Assembly: GCA_012512055.1 (NCBI GenBank)
Contig: JAAZEW010000398.1
Location: 1 to 6,931, forward strand
Source: Bacillota bacterium
GTDB lineage: Bacteria; Bacillota_G; SHA-98; UBA4971
Reading direction: 5' to 3'
DNA: 6,931 nt
The stretch's first letter is position 1. Each line of letters starts with the position of its first letter. The notes under the pieces are model-generated. The model saw only the letters and a list, made by a program, of their open reading frames with translations. It was not told where the DNA came from and did no database searches. Below are positions 1 through 5,477 of the stretch, piece after piece. The position numbers were made by a program, and so were the translations under genes.

Positions 1-293
1 ATCATACGCTGTGCCACAAGAGCGCTCTGTTTAGGACTACACTGGTCATCACCAACAACTATCTCAATCTTCCTACCTCCGAGAACTCCGCCCTTTCCAT
101 TGATTTCGCCTGCGACAATCTGTACGCAGTTCCTGGCCATTTCTCCCTCATATGCCCACTGACCTGTAACAGGAGCCTGAAGACCGATTTTAATCGGAGC
201 AGTCTCCCCTGCTCCAAAAACGCCTGTTCCCAACCCCAATACGAGAATCAGTGCAAAGGAAATTAGAGCCAAATACGACCGACAACCTCTCAC
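1..293 (-). CDS. LivJ-type ABC transporter substrate-binding protein, N-terminal part (runs off left edge)
   Basis: This is the N-terminal 97 or so residues of an exported solute-binding protein of the branched-chain amino-acid (LivJ/periplasmic binding protein type I) family, which captures ligand outside the inner membrane for an ABC permease. The start is GTG at 293-291, chosen because an AGGAGGTG ribosome site lies at 309-302, 8 bases away, and a TGA in the same frame sits just upstream. The ATG at 300 is in another frame. Residues 1-30 form a signal peptide (MRGCRSYLALISFALILVLG core) ending near VFGAG. The mature part begins ETAPIKIGLQAPVTGQWAYEG and continues with GGVLGGRKIEIVVGDDQC, the usual first strand, ligand loop and second strand of this family. 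There is no lipobox cysteine, which suggests a free periplasmic protein in a diderm. The ligand cannot be told from this part. It follows the pilin genes on the same strand after 150 bases, so it may have its own promoter. Confidence 0.88.
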   Translation of the reverse strand, partial: MRGCRSYLALISFALILVLGLGTGVFGAGETAPIKIGLQAPVTGQWAYEGEMARNCVQIVAGEINGKGGVLGGRKIEIVVGDDQCSPKQSALVAQRM

Positions 294-301
294 TTCTCAT
301 A

Positions 302-309
302 CACCTCCT
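302..309 (-). promoter_or_regulatory. Ribosome binding site that fixes the GTG start of the binding protein
   Basis: AGGAGGTG on the minus strand, 8 bases before the GTG at 293-291. It decides the GTG start over the out-of-frame ATG at 300-298, which would leave almost no spacing. Confidence 0.75.
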
Positions 310-350
310 GCCGATCTTTTCGCTGAAGGTCAAATACTCTGATCTTCATA

Positions 351-379
351 GCGATAGGCTTGGAAGAATAGTTCGTCAA
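351..379 (-). promoter_or_regulatory. Possible promoter for the left-edge binding protein
   Basis: Minus strand TTGACG (379-374), 17-base spacer, then TATCGC (356-351). The -35 matches 5 of 6 consensus bases but the -10 only 3 of 6, so this is a weak call. The 150-base gap (294-443) between the PilW-like stop and the binding protein start otherwise holds only an imperfect hairpin (AGCAGG...CCTGCT) soon after the PilW-like stop, with a short T-rich tail that could be a poor terminator. Confidence 0.25.
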
Positions 380-443
380 TTCATGCGCTTATCCTTCCTA
401 CAAAGCAGGAAAAAGGAATTCTGTCACCTGCTCCAAAAACTAC

Positions 444-1001
444 TTATGAATTTCTCATGTGAAAGACAGACTCGAAAGTCATGGAAGAGGCTCGCAATTC
501 CAGCGTGAATCTTACTCTTACGCAAGAAGCAGTATCAGGAGGGACAGATTCGAAACCCGTAGATCCCATGTACCCAAATTCGCAGGCCACCACTGACACT
601 CCGTTGTTTGTCATATCTTTCCCGTTCCTGGTAAGCACGCCGGAGATGTTGGAATCGGGCGGGATGAATTGATAATCGACATCTGCAGCATGCCCGTATA
701 CATGCCCGTTGAGCCTGCTTTCAGACGATGTGTCATATAGTATGGCTAAACCACGAATATCCTGGCCAATTGCTTCGAGTATATGGGTTCCGGTGGAAGA
801 CAGGCCGGATCTTGCGTCAATAGCCCGGTACATGCTAAGAGCAGCAGACATAACACCAAAGGATACACCCAATATCAGCGGAATAACCATAATTACAATA
901 AGCACTTCCACAAGGGTGAATCCTTTGTCGCATATAGGCGCAAGAAGCTTCTTTTGACCGCCTTGTTTGCCTGTCTTCATCAAATCACCATCACCCGGCA
1001 T
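444..1001 (-). CDS. PilW-like minor prepilin (type IV pilus or type II secretion pseudopilin)
   Basis: A 185-residue prepilin-type protein. Residues 1-27 are a basic leader ending DKG, followed by the class III cleavage site and helix: G27^FTLVEVLIVIMVIPLIL, with glutamate at mature position 5. Such proteins are cut and N-methylated by prepilin peptidase (PilD) and assemble through the N-terminal hydrophobic helix. The C-terminal part (VRFTLELRAS...FESVFHMRNS) looks like the strand-rich end common in PilW-type minor pilins. The start at 1001 is preferred because its ATG overlaps the TAA of the upstream PilV-like frame as TAATG, a translational-coupling arrangement, and no good ribosome site precedes it. 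An ATG at 980 (MKTGKQ) would still keep the leader. It is the last gene of the pilin operon. The fold and exact role (pilus tip priming versus pseudopilus) are inferred from family and order. Confidence 0.82.
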   Translation of the reverse strand: MPGDGDLMKTGKQGGQKKLLAPICDKGFTLVEVLIVIMVIPLILGVSFGVMSAALSMYRAIDARSGLSSTGTHILEAIGQDIRGLAILYDTSSESRLNGHVYGHAADVDYQFIPPDSNISGVLTRNGKDMTNNGVSVVACEFGYMGSTGFESVPPDTASCVRVRFTLELRASSMTFESVFHMRNS

Positions 1002-1486
1002 TACTCAGCAGTAAAAATCGACGTCTCCAGGTGACACTTACTCTTAGCCTCCACAAGTTCCGGATTAACGTCATAAACCCGGACATCCACATGCCAAAGA
1101 CGGAAAGAAAGATCCTCGTCATCGGGGACTGTCACATTCACAGTACGTTCTATCCAATACTCTCATCCCTCTATTTCTACCTTGGCAATCTGGGAATTAC
1201 TCTCCTTAAGCATCTTAAGGCCACTGAAGTCAAGATTCTTGGTTTTTTCAATGACATTACCAGCCAGAGCAATCGCAGAGAGGTTCGATTCCTGCTGCGC
1301 TTCAGAAACAAGCAGCGATGTGATACCCGGCAACATCACAAGAAAGGCTAACGCCAAGATGACAAGGGTAATAAGGACTTCCACATAGCTAAAACCCGCG
1401 TCGGACATTATGCGAAGCCTCATTCGGACCATCTCTCCCTGGCTCCCTTGCTTGTTCAGAAATCCCGAATCATACATCCCCGTCAT
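1001..1486 (-). pseudogene. PilV-like minor prepilin interrupted by an in-frame TGA
   Basis: The first 107 codons encode a prepilin: a leader, then G31^FSYVEVLITLVILALAF with glutamate at mature position 5 and proline at position 22, both hallmarks of type IV pilin helices. Translation stops at TGA (1165-1163) after KVEIEG. The same frame then continues without a break as EYWIERTVNVTVPDDEDLSF and on to SKCHLETSIFTAE, ending in TAA at 1003-1001. That TAA overlaps the ATG of the PilW-like gene (TAATG). The continuation has the strand pattern expected of a pilin body, so the 161-residue frame is very probably the ancestral gene. A single CGA (Arg) to TGA change would explain it. A TGA lies directly before the 1486 ATG, so there is no upstream extension; internal ATGs at 1432, 1423 and 1408 are alternative starts. 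The truncated product would keep the helix but lose about a third of the body. A sequencing error or a strain-specific allele is possible. Confidence 0.75.
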
Positions 1487-1529
1487 TCAAACCCTTACCA
1501 TATCGTTGAATCAGAATCTCGCCTTACTC

Positions 1530-1549
1530 AGGATCTGGCAATTGATCCT
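1530..1549 (-). repeat. Small inverted repeat between the PilX-like and PilV-like genes
   Basis: AGGATC and GATCCT arms of 6 bp around an 8-base loop, in the 71-base gap (1487-1557) between the two pilin genes. No T-run follows in either direction, so it is not a normal intrinsic terminator. It could be an mRNA processing or stability element, or chance. Confidence 0.3.
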
Positions 1550-1557
1550 ATAAATGA

Positions 1558-3267
1558 CTACTCTCTCGAATAGGACCAAGTTTGGGCAAACAACGCCAAT
1601 TCTCCTTCTGCCCCGGTAAACCAAGGAGGAGGAGCCTGGGCAATCTCGTCGTCGTACAAAATGTGGACATTCCCCACAAGCAGAGTTCTACCCGGGCTGA
1701 CAATACTACCGATAACCTGAACCCTAGGCGCGCTGTTACCATAAAGATCGTCACCGAATGCAATTACCCCTGCGTTATGGCGAATTTGCTGCAACTTGTT
1801 ATCACAAAGCTCAGGCCTGCGATCTTTGAGAACCTCATTGATTAGCGGTCCGGGTCTGTTGCTGAGTTGCTTATTGGCGAGAGCATAAACCGGCCCTGTA
1901 ACATCGATTCGCTTCTCGGAACCGTTAAAGATAATCCACCCATCCGACAGAATAGCCGGCCACGGTTCTTTACTGCCGATGTCCACTCCTCCGTCGACCA
2001 AGAGACATGAGTCTTGGGTAAATACACCTTCATGGATCTTGGTTACACCCAGTGACGGAGTTTCCGGACCGGCAATTCTCAAGATCGTAGACTCATTGCC
2101 GTGGATTCGCCCCTTAATGTATAAAGACCCGTATATATTGGTTGAAACATCGCTGTGTCCGATAGAAGACCAATCACCCAACCTCTTAGTGACACGGCCT
2201 GTCTCTATCAACACGGAACCGCGTATATCTCCGTAGATACGCTCTACACCCAGGGCAGAACTGAAAAACTCGGAGTTCTTTGAAATGACATTGCCACCGA
2301 TTGAACCGCCGGGCTTCGATGCCAGGCTTGATACGTAAGAGTCTTCAAGACACACGTCACCTGAGGTATGGCAGACGATACGGGTTCCTATACCACTATT
2401 TCTCTCCCCTTGAATCCTCTGGGCGAAGACGTCGCCGGATACAGAGACGTCGATTTCCCCGATTTCACAATCTACCAGGTATAAATCTCCGTCAATACTC
2501 CCGGTCAACTTGCCGATCTTACTATTCTTGAAATATGCCGGCCCTGTGGCGGGGAGTTCTACTGTCGCACCTGATTGACTCACCTCTACTGCCTCACCTT
2601 CAGGCAGCTCCCATTGGGCCTGGGCGCCAAAAATCAAGTTGGTCCTGTATCCCTCTGTTCCTTCTTCCCAAATAGGCAGAGGCGCGAATTTCCCGTCTTT
2701 CATCCAAATATGCGATGACTCTCCTGTCTCAGGCGTCCAATGGAAGTCAACGTTATTTACTGCGTATCCCTTATCAGTGAGTTCTTTTGTGACATTCTTG
2801 TGATGCGCAGTTGAATACACCACATGTCTCCAAGCGTCGGTTACCTGTCCGAGTAGAAGAGATACTTTGACCGGACGTTCCCTTGTGCTCGCTTCAGACA
2901 CTAAGCGATATGTGCTGCCTGTTGGATTTACCTCCTCTATCTTAGCTACATAAGGTATTCCGTTAGCCTCGCCTGTCACAGTATGGGTTAATGCCTCTGG
3001 AACACTTGCGCCATCTTGAGAGGCTAAAGCCATTTGATAGAGCCAATGGTTAAGCCCTGCCTCAGCTGAATACAGGCCTTTCGTCCTTTCTCCGGACCAT
3101 ACAGCGGTTTGAGTAGCGCGAGTAACCAGTGCTGCTGAAGCTACCACCGCCATCGCTACGACGCCAACAATAAAAAGGACAGAGAGGAGGGCCATTCCCT
3201 TTTCCGTAAACTTGCCATCTGCCATCTTCAGCACCTCTTGGAAACCGCCCCGGGTATGAATAAGCAT
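1558..3267 (-). CDS. PilX/GspK-like large minor prepilin with probable beta-solenoid body
   Basis: A 569-residue protein. Numbered from the ATG at 3267, a 24-residue leader ends TEKG, then G24^MALLSVLFIVGVVAMAV forms the membrane helix. Mature position 5 is Ser, not Glu, as in PilX/GspK-type tip subunits. Residues 64-80 carry the PilX_N signature (LYSAEAGLNHWLYQMA). Residues 250-535 contain recurring short strands with Gly turns (GSIDGDLYL, VSGDVFAQ, TSGDVCLED, GSIGGNVIS, GDIRGSVLIE, IYGSLYIK), resembling a bactofilin-like or parallel beta-helix solenoid. It ends PPPWFTG...TWSYSRE. Starts: AGGAGG at 3285-3280 serves TTG 3270 (9 bases) or ATG 3267 (12 bases). ATG 3225 (MADGKFTEKG), preceded by AGAGGTG, would give a shorter, more typical leader and 555 residues. 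It is first in the pilin operon and probably caps the pilus or pseudopilus. Ligand or surface role unknown. Confidence 0.85.
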   Translation of the reverse strand: MLIHTRGGFQEVLKMADGKFTEKGMALLSVLFIVGVVAMAVVASAALVTRATQTAVWSGERTKGLYSAEAGLNHWLYQMALASQDGASVPEALTHTVTGEANGIPYVAKIEEVNPTGSTYRLVSEASTRERPVKVSLLLGQVTDAWRHVVYSTAHHKNVTKELTDKGYAVNNVDFHWTPETGESSHIWMKDGKFAPLPIWEEGTEGYRTNLIFGAQAQWELPEGEAVEVSQSGATVELPATGPAYFKNSKIGKLTGSIDGDLYLVDCEIGEIDVSVSGDVFAQRIQGERNSGIGTRIVCHTSGDVCLEDSYVSSLASKPGGSIGGNVISKNSEFFSSALGVERIYGDIRGSVLIETGRVTKRLGDWSSIGHSDVSTNIYGSLYIKGRIHGNESTILRIAGPETPSLGVTKIHEGVFTQDSCLLVDGGVDIGSKEPWPAILSDGWIIFNGSEKRIDVTGPVYALANKQLSNRPGPLINEVLKDRRPELCDNKLQQIRHNAGVIAFGDDLYGNSAPRVQVIGSIVSPGRTLLVGNVHILYDDEIAQAPPPWFTGAEGELALFAQTWSYSRE

Positions 3268-3329
3268 CAAATGAATATTCCTCCTGCTTTATGAGTACCT
3301 TTCTACATGTCTCAAGGCTTTCCTCTAAA

Positions 3330-3358
3330 ACCATACATTACATGATGTGATACTGCAA
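3330..3358 (-). promoter_or_regulatory. Candidate promoter of the minor-pilin operon
   Basis: Minus strand TTGCAG (3358-3353), 17-base spacer, TATGGT (3335-3330), each 4 of 6 to consensus. It would give a leader of about 55 bases to the 3267 start. A second candidate, TTGAGA-N16-CATAAA just downstream on the same strand, would start the RNA inside the AGGAGG and so could only serve the internal ATG at 3225. Neither is strong. Confidence 0.3.
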
Positions 3359-3361
3359 GAC

Positions 3362-3390
3362 TTGACTTTATCTATCTACATATGTACTAT
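3362..3390 (+). promoter_or_regulatory. Promoter of the padR-permease operon
   Basis: TTGACT (3362-3367), exact 17-base spacer, TACTAT (3385-3390). The -35 matches 5 of 6 and the -10 4 of 6 of the housekeeping sigma consensus, in an AT-rich stretch, with about 60 bases of leader before the padR start. The -10 overlaps the dyad described next, which suggests repression. Confidence 0.6.
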
Positions 3391-3427
3391 ATGTATAGTT
3401 AGTATAGTTCTATTGCATATAGTATAC
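3386..3427 (+). promoter_or_regulatory. Probable operator: dyad ACTATA-TG-TATAGT plus repeated TATAGT units
   Basis: A perfect 14-base dyad ACTATA-TG-TATAGT (3386-3399) overlaps the -10. TATAGT recurs at 3403-3408 and 3418-3423, the last running into a GTATAC palindrome (3422-3427). A further ACATATGT palindrome lies just upstream at about 3378-3385. PadR-family repressors usually bind AT-rich dyads at their own promoters, so this is the natural candidate site for the PadR protein encoded directly downstream. The exact half-sites are inferred. Confidence 0.55.
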
Positions 3428-3457
3428 AAAGGAAAGTGTTCTTATCAGGAGGCCATT

Positions 3458-3871
3458 ATGGAGAATAAAGATAAGCGCAAACCTAATGCCCCATGCATTC
3501 AAGGGAAAATGGCAAAATTCATGGAACCTTGTCTCCTATTGCTGCTCCGCGGACAGAGATCTCATGGGTACGAACTCATGGAAGAACTAGGCGGTTTGGG
3601 TTTTGAAGGGACTTCCAGTGATATGGCGACTCTCTACAGGACTCTGCGCCAATTGGAAGATGACGGAATGGTGGTATCAGAATGGGAAGAAGGTTCACAG
3701 GGCCCAAGGAAAAGGGTATACGAGCTTACAGAAGACGGACTTGTTCTTCTTGAAAACTGGGCATCAGTAATAAGACAAAACAAAGACCGACTCACAAGAT
3801 TTCTAAAAACATATGAGTCAAAAGACGCAAATACCTGTGATCTACCCGAGCTCGACCCAAAGGAGGAATAG
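3458..3871 (+). CDS. PadR-family winged-helix transcriptional regulator
   Basis: A 137-residue PadR-type regulator, a dimeric winged-helix repressor. The domain spans about residues 16-95: FMEPCLLLLLRGQRSHGYEL is the first helix and HGYEL turn, MATLYRTLRQLEDDGMV is the recognition helix with the conserved LYRTLRQLE, and GPRKRVYELTEDG is the wing. A C-terminal helix (about 95-118) should give the dimer arm, and the tail is acidic. The start is ATG 3458, 6 bases after AGGAGG (3446-3451). The open frame reaches back to 3347, but that part overlies the promoter and operator and is not coding. Cysteines at 13, 25 and 127 could allow redox or metal/metalloid sensing, but no known motif proves it. 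The next gene begins 3 bases after its stop, and AGGAGG inside its last codons serves that gene. Likely represses its own operon; the inducer is unknown. Confidence 0.92.
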   Translation: MENKDKRKPNAPCIQGKMAKFMEPCLLLLLRGQRSHGYELMEELGGLGFEGTSSDMATLYRTLRQLEDDGMVVSEWEEGSQGPRKRVYELTEDGLVLLENWASVIRQNKDRLTRFLKTYESKDANTCDLPELDPKEE

Positions 3872-3874
3872 CAC

Positions 3875-4354
3875 GTGTACAGTCTCGTTCTCTATTTGTT
3901 GGCGGTTATTATCGCAGCTTTGTCCTTCAGAGCGGATGAAGAGAAGACAATAGAAGCATTCAAGGTCTCAATCCGCTCTCTGGCAAAAATTGTCCCTACA
4001 ATGCTGGGAACTGTGGGCCTGGTAGGGCTCCTTCTGGTGCTGGTCCCTCCACATTGGATTTCGACCTACCTGGGTGAGAAAGCAGGCTTCGTCGGGACAA
4101 TGGCTGCAGCCATCATTGGAGCGGTCACGCTTATTCCCGGACTCGTGGCTTTCCCTCTGGCAGGATCCATCTATGCACAAGGAGCATCTACGATGACAGT
4201 GGCTGCGTTCATAACAACCTTAACGATGGTGGGGTTTGTTACTGCACCTACAGAAATTGAGCAGTTGGGCAAGGAAATGACTATCTGGAGAAACAGTCTG
4301 AGTTTCGTATTCGCGCTGGCAATCGCTGTCCTCATGGAGGTGATTCTCCCATGA
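3875..4354 (+). CDS. Half-size permease, COG0701/ArsP-like (first subunit)
   Basis: A 159-residue integral membrane protein with about five hydrophobic segments (roughly 1-17, 38-58, 72-97, 105-125, 138-158). The core at 82-132 (IPGLVAFPLAG...QGAS...AAFIT) resembles the repeat unit of the predicted permease family COG0701 (DUF318/ArsP_1), whose full members carry two such halves in one chain and include metalloid exporters. It contains no cysteine, so the cysteine-based chemistry proposed for ArsP-type arsenical export is absent. The start is GTG 3875, set by AGGAGG at 3861-3866 (8-base spacing). It overlaps the next permease gene by four bases (ATGA), and the two probably form a heteromeric transporter, since each supplies one half. 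The substrate is unknown. Family placement rests on motif recognition, so treat transport of arsenicals as only one possibility. Confidence 0.78.
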   Translation: MYSLVLYLLAVIIAALSFRADEEKTIEAFKVSIRSLAKIVPTMLGTVGLVGLLLVLVPPHWISTYLGEKAGFVGTMAAAIIGAVTLIPGLVAFPLAGSIYAQGASTMTVAAFITTLTMVGFVTAPTEIEQLGKEMTIWRNSLSFVFALAIAVLMEVILP

Positions 4355-4911
4355 GAAATTCGGGCAACCACAAAGGAGGCATCCTAAAGCGATACAGGGT
4401 GGTTATCCTTGCTATCTTAGCAAATCTGGTTTTATGGCTTCTCTCGCCTGATAAAGCCCGTATATCCCTTGGCACTACCGGGTCGGTCTTCAAAGAAATG
4501 CTCATGATTCTGCCCCCTGTGTTCTTCCTCGTTGGAATGCTGGACCAATGGGTCCCGAGGGAGGTTATTGAAAAATATGTAGGCCATGGGTCAGGGGTAA
4601 AAGGCATGGTGATTTCGCTGCTTCTAGGCTCAGCAACTGTAGGCCCGCTGTATGCAGGCTTCCCTCTGGCAGCGATGCTCCTGAAAAAGGGCGCGCGCAT
4701 GTCCAACGTAGTCGCGTTTCTTACAGCGAAAGCTGCGGCAGAAGTGCCTCTTATAGTCATGGAGTCAAAATTCCTGGGAGCCGGCTTCGCCTTGGTGCGC
4801 GTCAGCCTGACTTTTGCTGCTGCAATCGCCATGGGTTGGATTATGGAACGAATCAGCCGGGGATGGTCAGAGGCTGACTCGGATTCAGTTTCACCAAAAC
4901 CGGCCGAATGA
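4351..4911 (+). CDS. Half-size permease, COG0701/ArsP-like (second subunit)
   Basis: A 186-residue membrane protein: a basic N-terminus (MRNSGNHKGGILKRYR), hydrophobic segments at roughly 15-32, 48-65, 85-110, 117-136 and 144-165, and a polar acidic C-terminal tail. Residues 93-143 (GSATVGPLYAGFPLAAMLLK onward) align without gaps to residues 82-132 of the preceding permease, with 16 identities in 51 by hand count. This marks the pair as two diverged copies of one half. The GFPLA and GA...VVAFLTAK stretch matches the repeat core of COG0701 permeases. There is no cysteine. ATG 4351 overlaps the previous stop (ATGA) and has a GGAGGTGA ribosome site at 4336-4343 inside the previous gene. The stop overlaps the next start in the same way. 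Likely acts together with the first subunit in the inner membrane; substrate unknown. Confidence 0.8.
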   Translation: MRNSGNHKGGILKRYRVVILAILANLVLWLLSPDKARISLGTTGSVFKEMLMILPPVFFLVGMLDQWVPREVIEKYVGHGSGVKGMVISLLLGSATVGPLYAGFPLAAMLLKKGARMSNVVAFLTAKAAAEVPLIVMESKFLGAGFALVRVSLTFAAAIAMGWIMERISRGWSEADSDSVSPKPAE

Positions 4912-5417
4912 TGAAGATGCAAGTCAGTGAATGGATGGGCAAAAAGGTGAAATCTCAGAAAGACCAAGTCCCTTCAGTCCTCCGTTCAGGCAAGTTCGCC
5001 TATATAATGCTGCTTCTCACCTCTGTGTTGACCTTCCTTAACATGACAGGCAGGTTCAAGCTGCCGTTTCTACTTATTATGATAGGCTTGGGATTTCTCA
5101 TGACCCTTAGATATCCGCAAGCAGCTTGGCATAAATACCTGTGTCCCTAAGGAGTTCTCCCTCGCCTTCCGGCGAGGTTAGCGAGGCTTAAGATGAATGT
5201 GGATGGCGCCTGCTCAGGCTGTGGGTTGTGTAGAAAATCATCTCCTGCTGAAGCAGTGGAAATCGAAAACCGCAAAGCAGAAATAGGCCCGTCTCTATGC
5301 CTTGTGTGCCATTAATGCAGCGTCGTATGTCCAAAGAATGCAATAACTTATGGGCTGACGAGACCCGATGAATTAATATCCCGAGGCATTCCTGAAGGAC
5401 AAAGAGAATCCTTGTAG
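4908..5417 (+). pseudogene. Broken membrane 4Fe-4S (NapH/polyferredoxin-type) protein, two in-frame TAA codons
   Basis: The intact first part (4908-5150, 80 residues) has two membrane segments and ends WHKYLCP at a TAA (5148-5150). The same frame continues GVLPRLPARLARLKMNVDGA and then CSGCGLC, a first ferredoxin cluster. A second TAA (5313-5315) falls inside a second cluster, CLVCH-stop-CSVVCP, and the frame ends at TAG 5415-5417 after KNAITYG...GQRESL. Membrane ferredoxin proteins of the NapH/NosR/Fer4_5 kind typically have CPYG at the first break and C-x2-C-x2-C-x3-CP clusters, so the stops replace a Tyr and probably a Lys or similar residue. The first cluster also lacks its fourth cysteine (RKSSP instead of a xxCP end). 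Three point changes and no frameshift suggest recent decay. The ATG overlaps the permease stop (ATGA), so it was the operon's last gene, perhaps feeding electrons to a reaction linked to the transporter. Only the 80-residue membrane fragment would be made. Confidence 0.8.
5160..5177 (+). repeat. Perfect 7-bp hairpin just after the first TAA of the iron-sulfur pseudogene
   Basis: CCTCGCC-TTCC-GGCGAGG, a perfect GC-rich stem with a four-base loop, ten bases downstream of the premature stop. No T-run follows, so it is not a typical intrinsic terminator. It lies inside what was coding sequence (LPRLPARL) and may simply reflect codon content. Confidence 0.45.
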
Positions 5418-5427
5418 TATTGGTATG

Positions 5428-5450
5428 ACAGACTGCATTCTGCAATCTGT
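5428..5450 (+). repeat. Imperfect hairpin between the iron-sulfur pseudogene and the M24 peptidase
   Basis: ACAGA/TCTGT outer arms, one C-A mismatch, inner TGCA/TGCA arms and a TTC loop. It lies in the 60-base gap between the pseudogene end and the peptidase start, but no T-run follows. It could be a weak terminator, a processing site or an operator. No convincing promoter is seen here, so the peptidase may be read through from upstream. Confidence 0.35.
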
Positions 5451-5477
5451 TAATGATCCGTTCAGGGAGGCTGTGTC

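Noticed and set aside
1001..1165. The pilin TGA as a selenocysteine codon
   Set aside because: A small hairpin (ACTGT/ACAGT) lies 18 bases after the TGA, but it has only 5 bp, its loop lacks the usual bacterial SECIS features, and selenocysteine in a minor pilin body has no known role. An Arg codon mutated to TGA is simpler.
3062..3334. Minus-strand ORF of 90 codons overlapping the start of the PilX-like gene
   Set aside because: It overlaps the PilX-like coding sequence in another frame, where the PilX_N helix and AEAGLNHWL motif are clear; its own translation has no domain character.
3347..3457. N-terminal extension of the PadR protein back to 3347
   Set aside because: This part overlies the promoter and operator and translates to a hydrophobic stretch not seen in PadR proteins, while ATG 3458 has an AGGAGG at the right distance.
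4332..4967. Minus-strand ORF of 211 codons opposite the second permease
   Set aside because: It is antisense to a well-supported membrane protein, has low-complexity Ala/Arg/Thr composition, and shows no recognisable motif or ribosome site.
5160..5177. Intrinsic terminator after the 80-residue ORF
   Set aside because: The GC-rich stem is perfect but no T-run follows, and the reading frame continues through it with ferredoxin motifs.
5193..5315. A separate 40-residue ferredoxin starting at ATG 5193
   Set aside because: A GAGG lies a suitable distance before it, but the product would have one incomplete cluster and half of a second, and it is in frame with the upstream membrane part. A remnant of one larger gene is more likely.
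4351..5417. Reassigned stop codons (alternative genetic code)
   Set aside because: TGA ends both permease genes in ATGA overlaps, TAA ends the PilW-like and PilV-like frames, and TAG ends padR and the PilX-like gene, so all three act as normal stops here. The two TAA codons also sit at positions expecting different residues.
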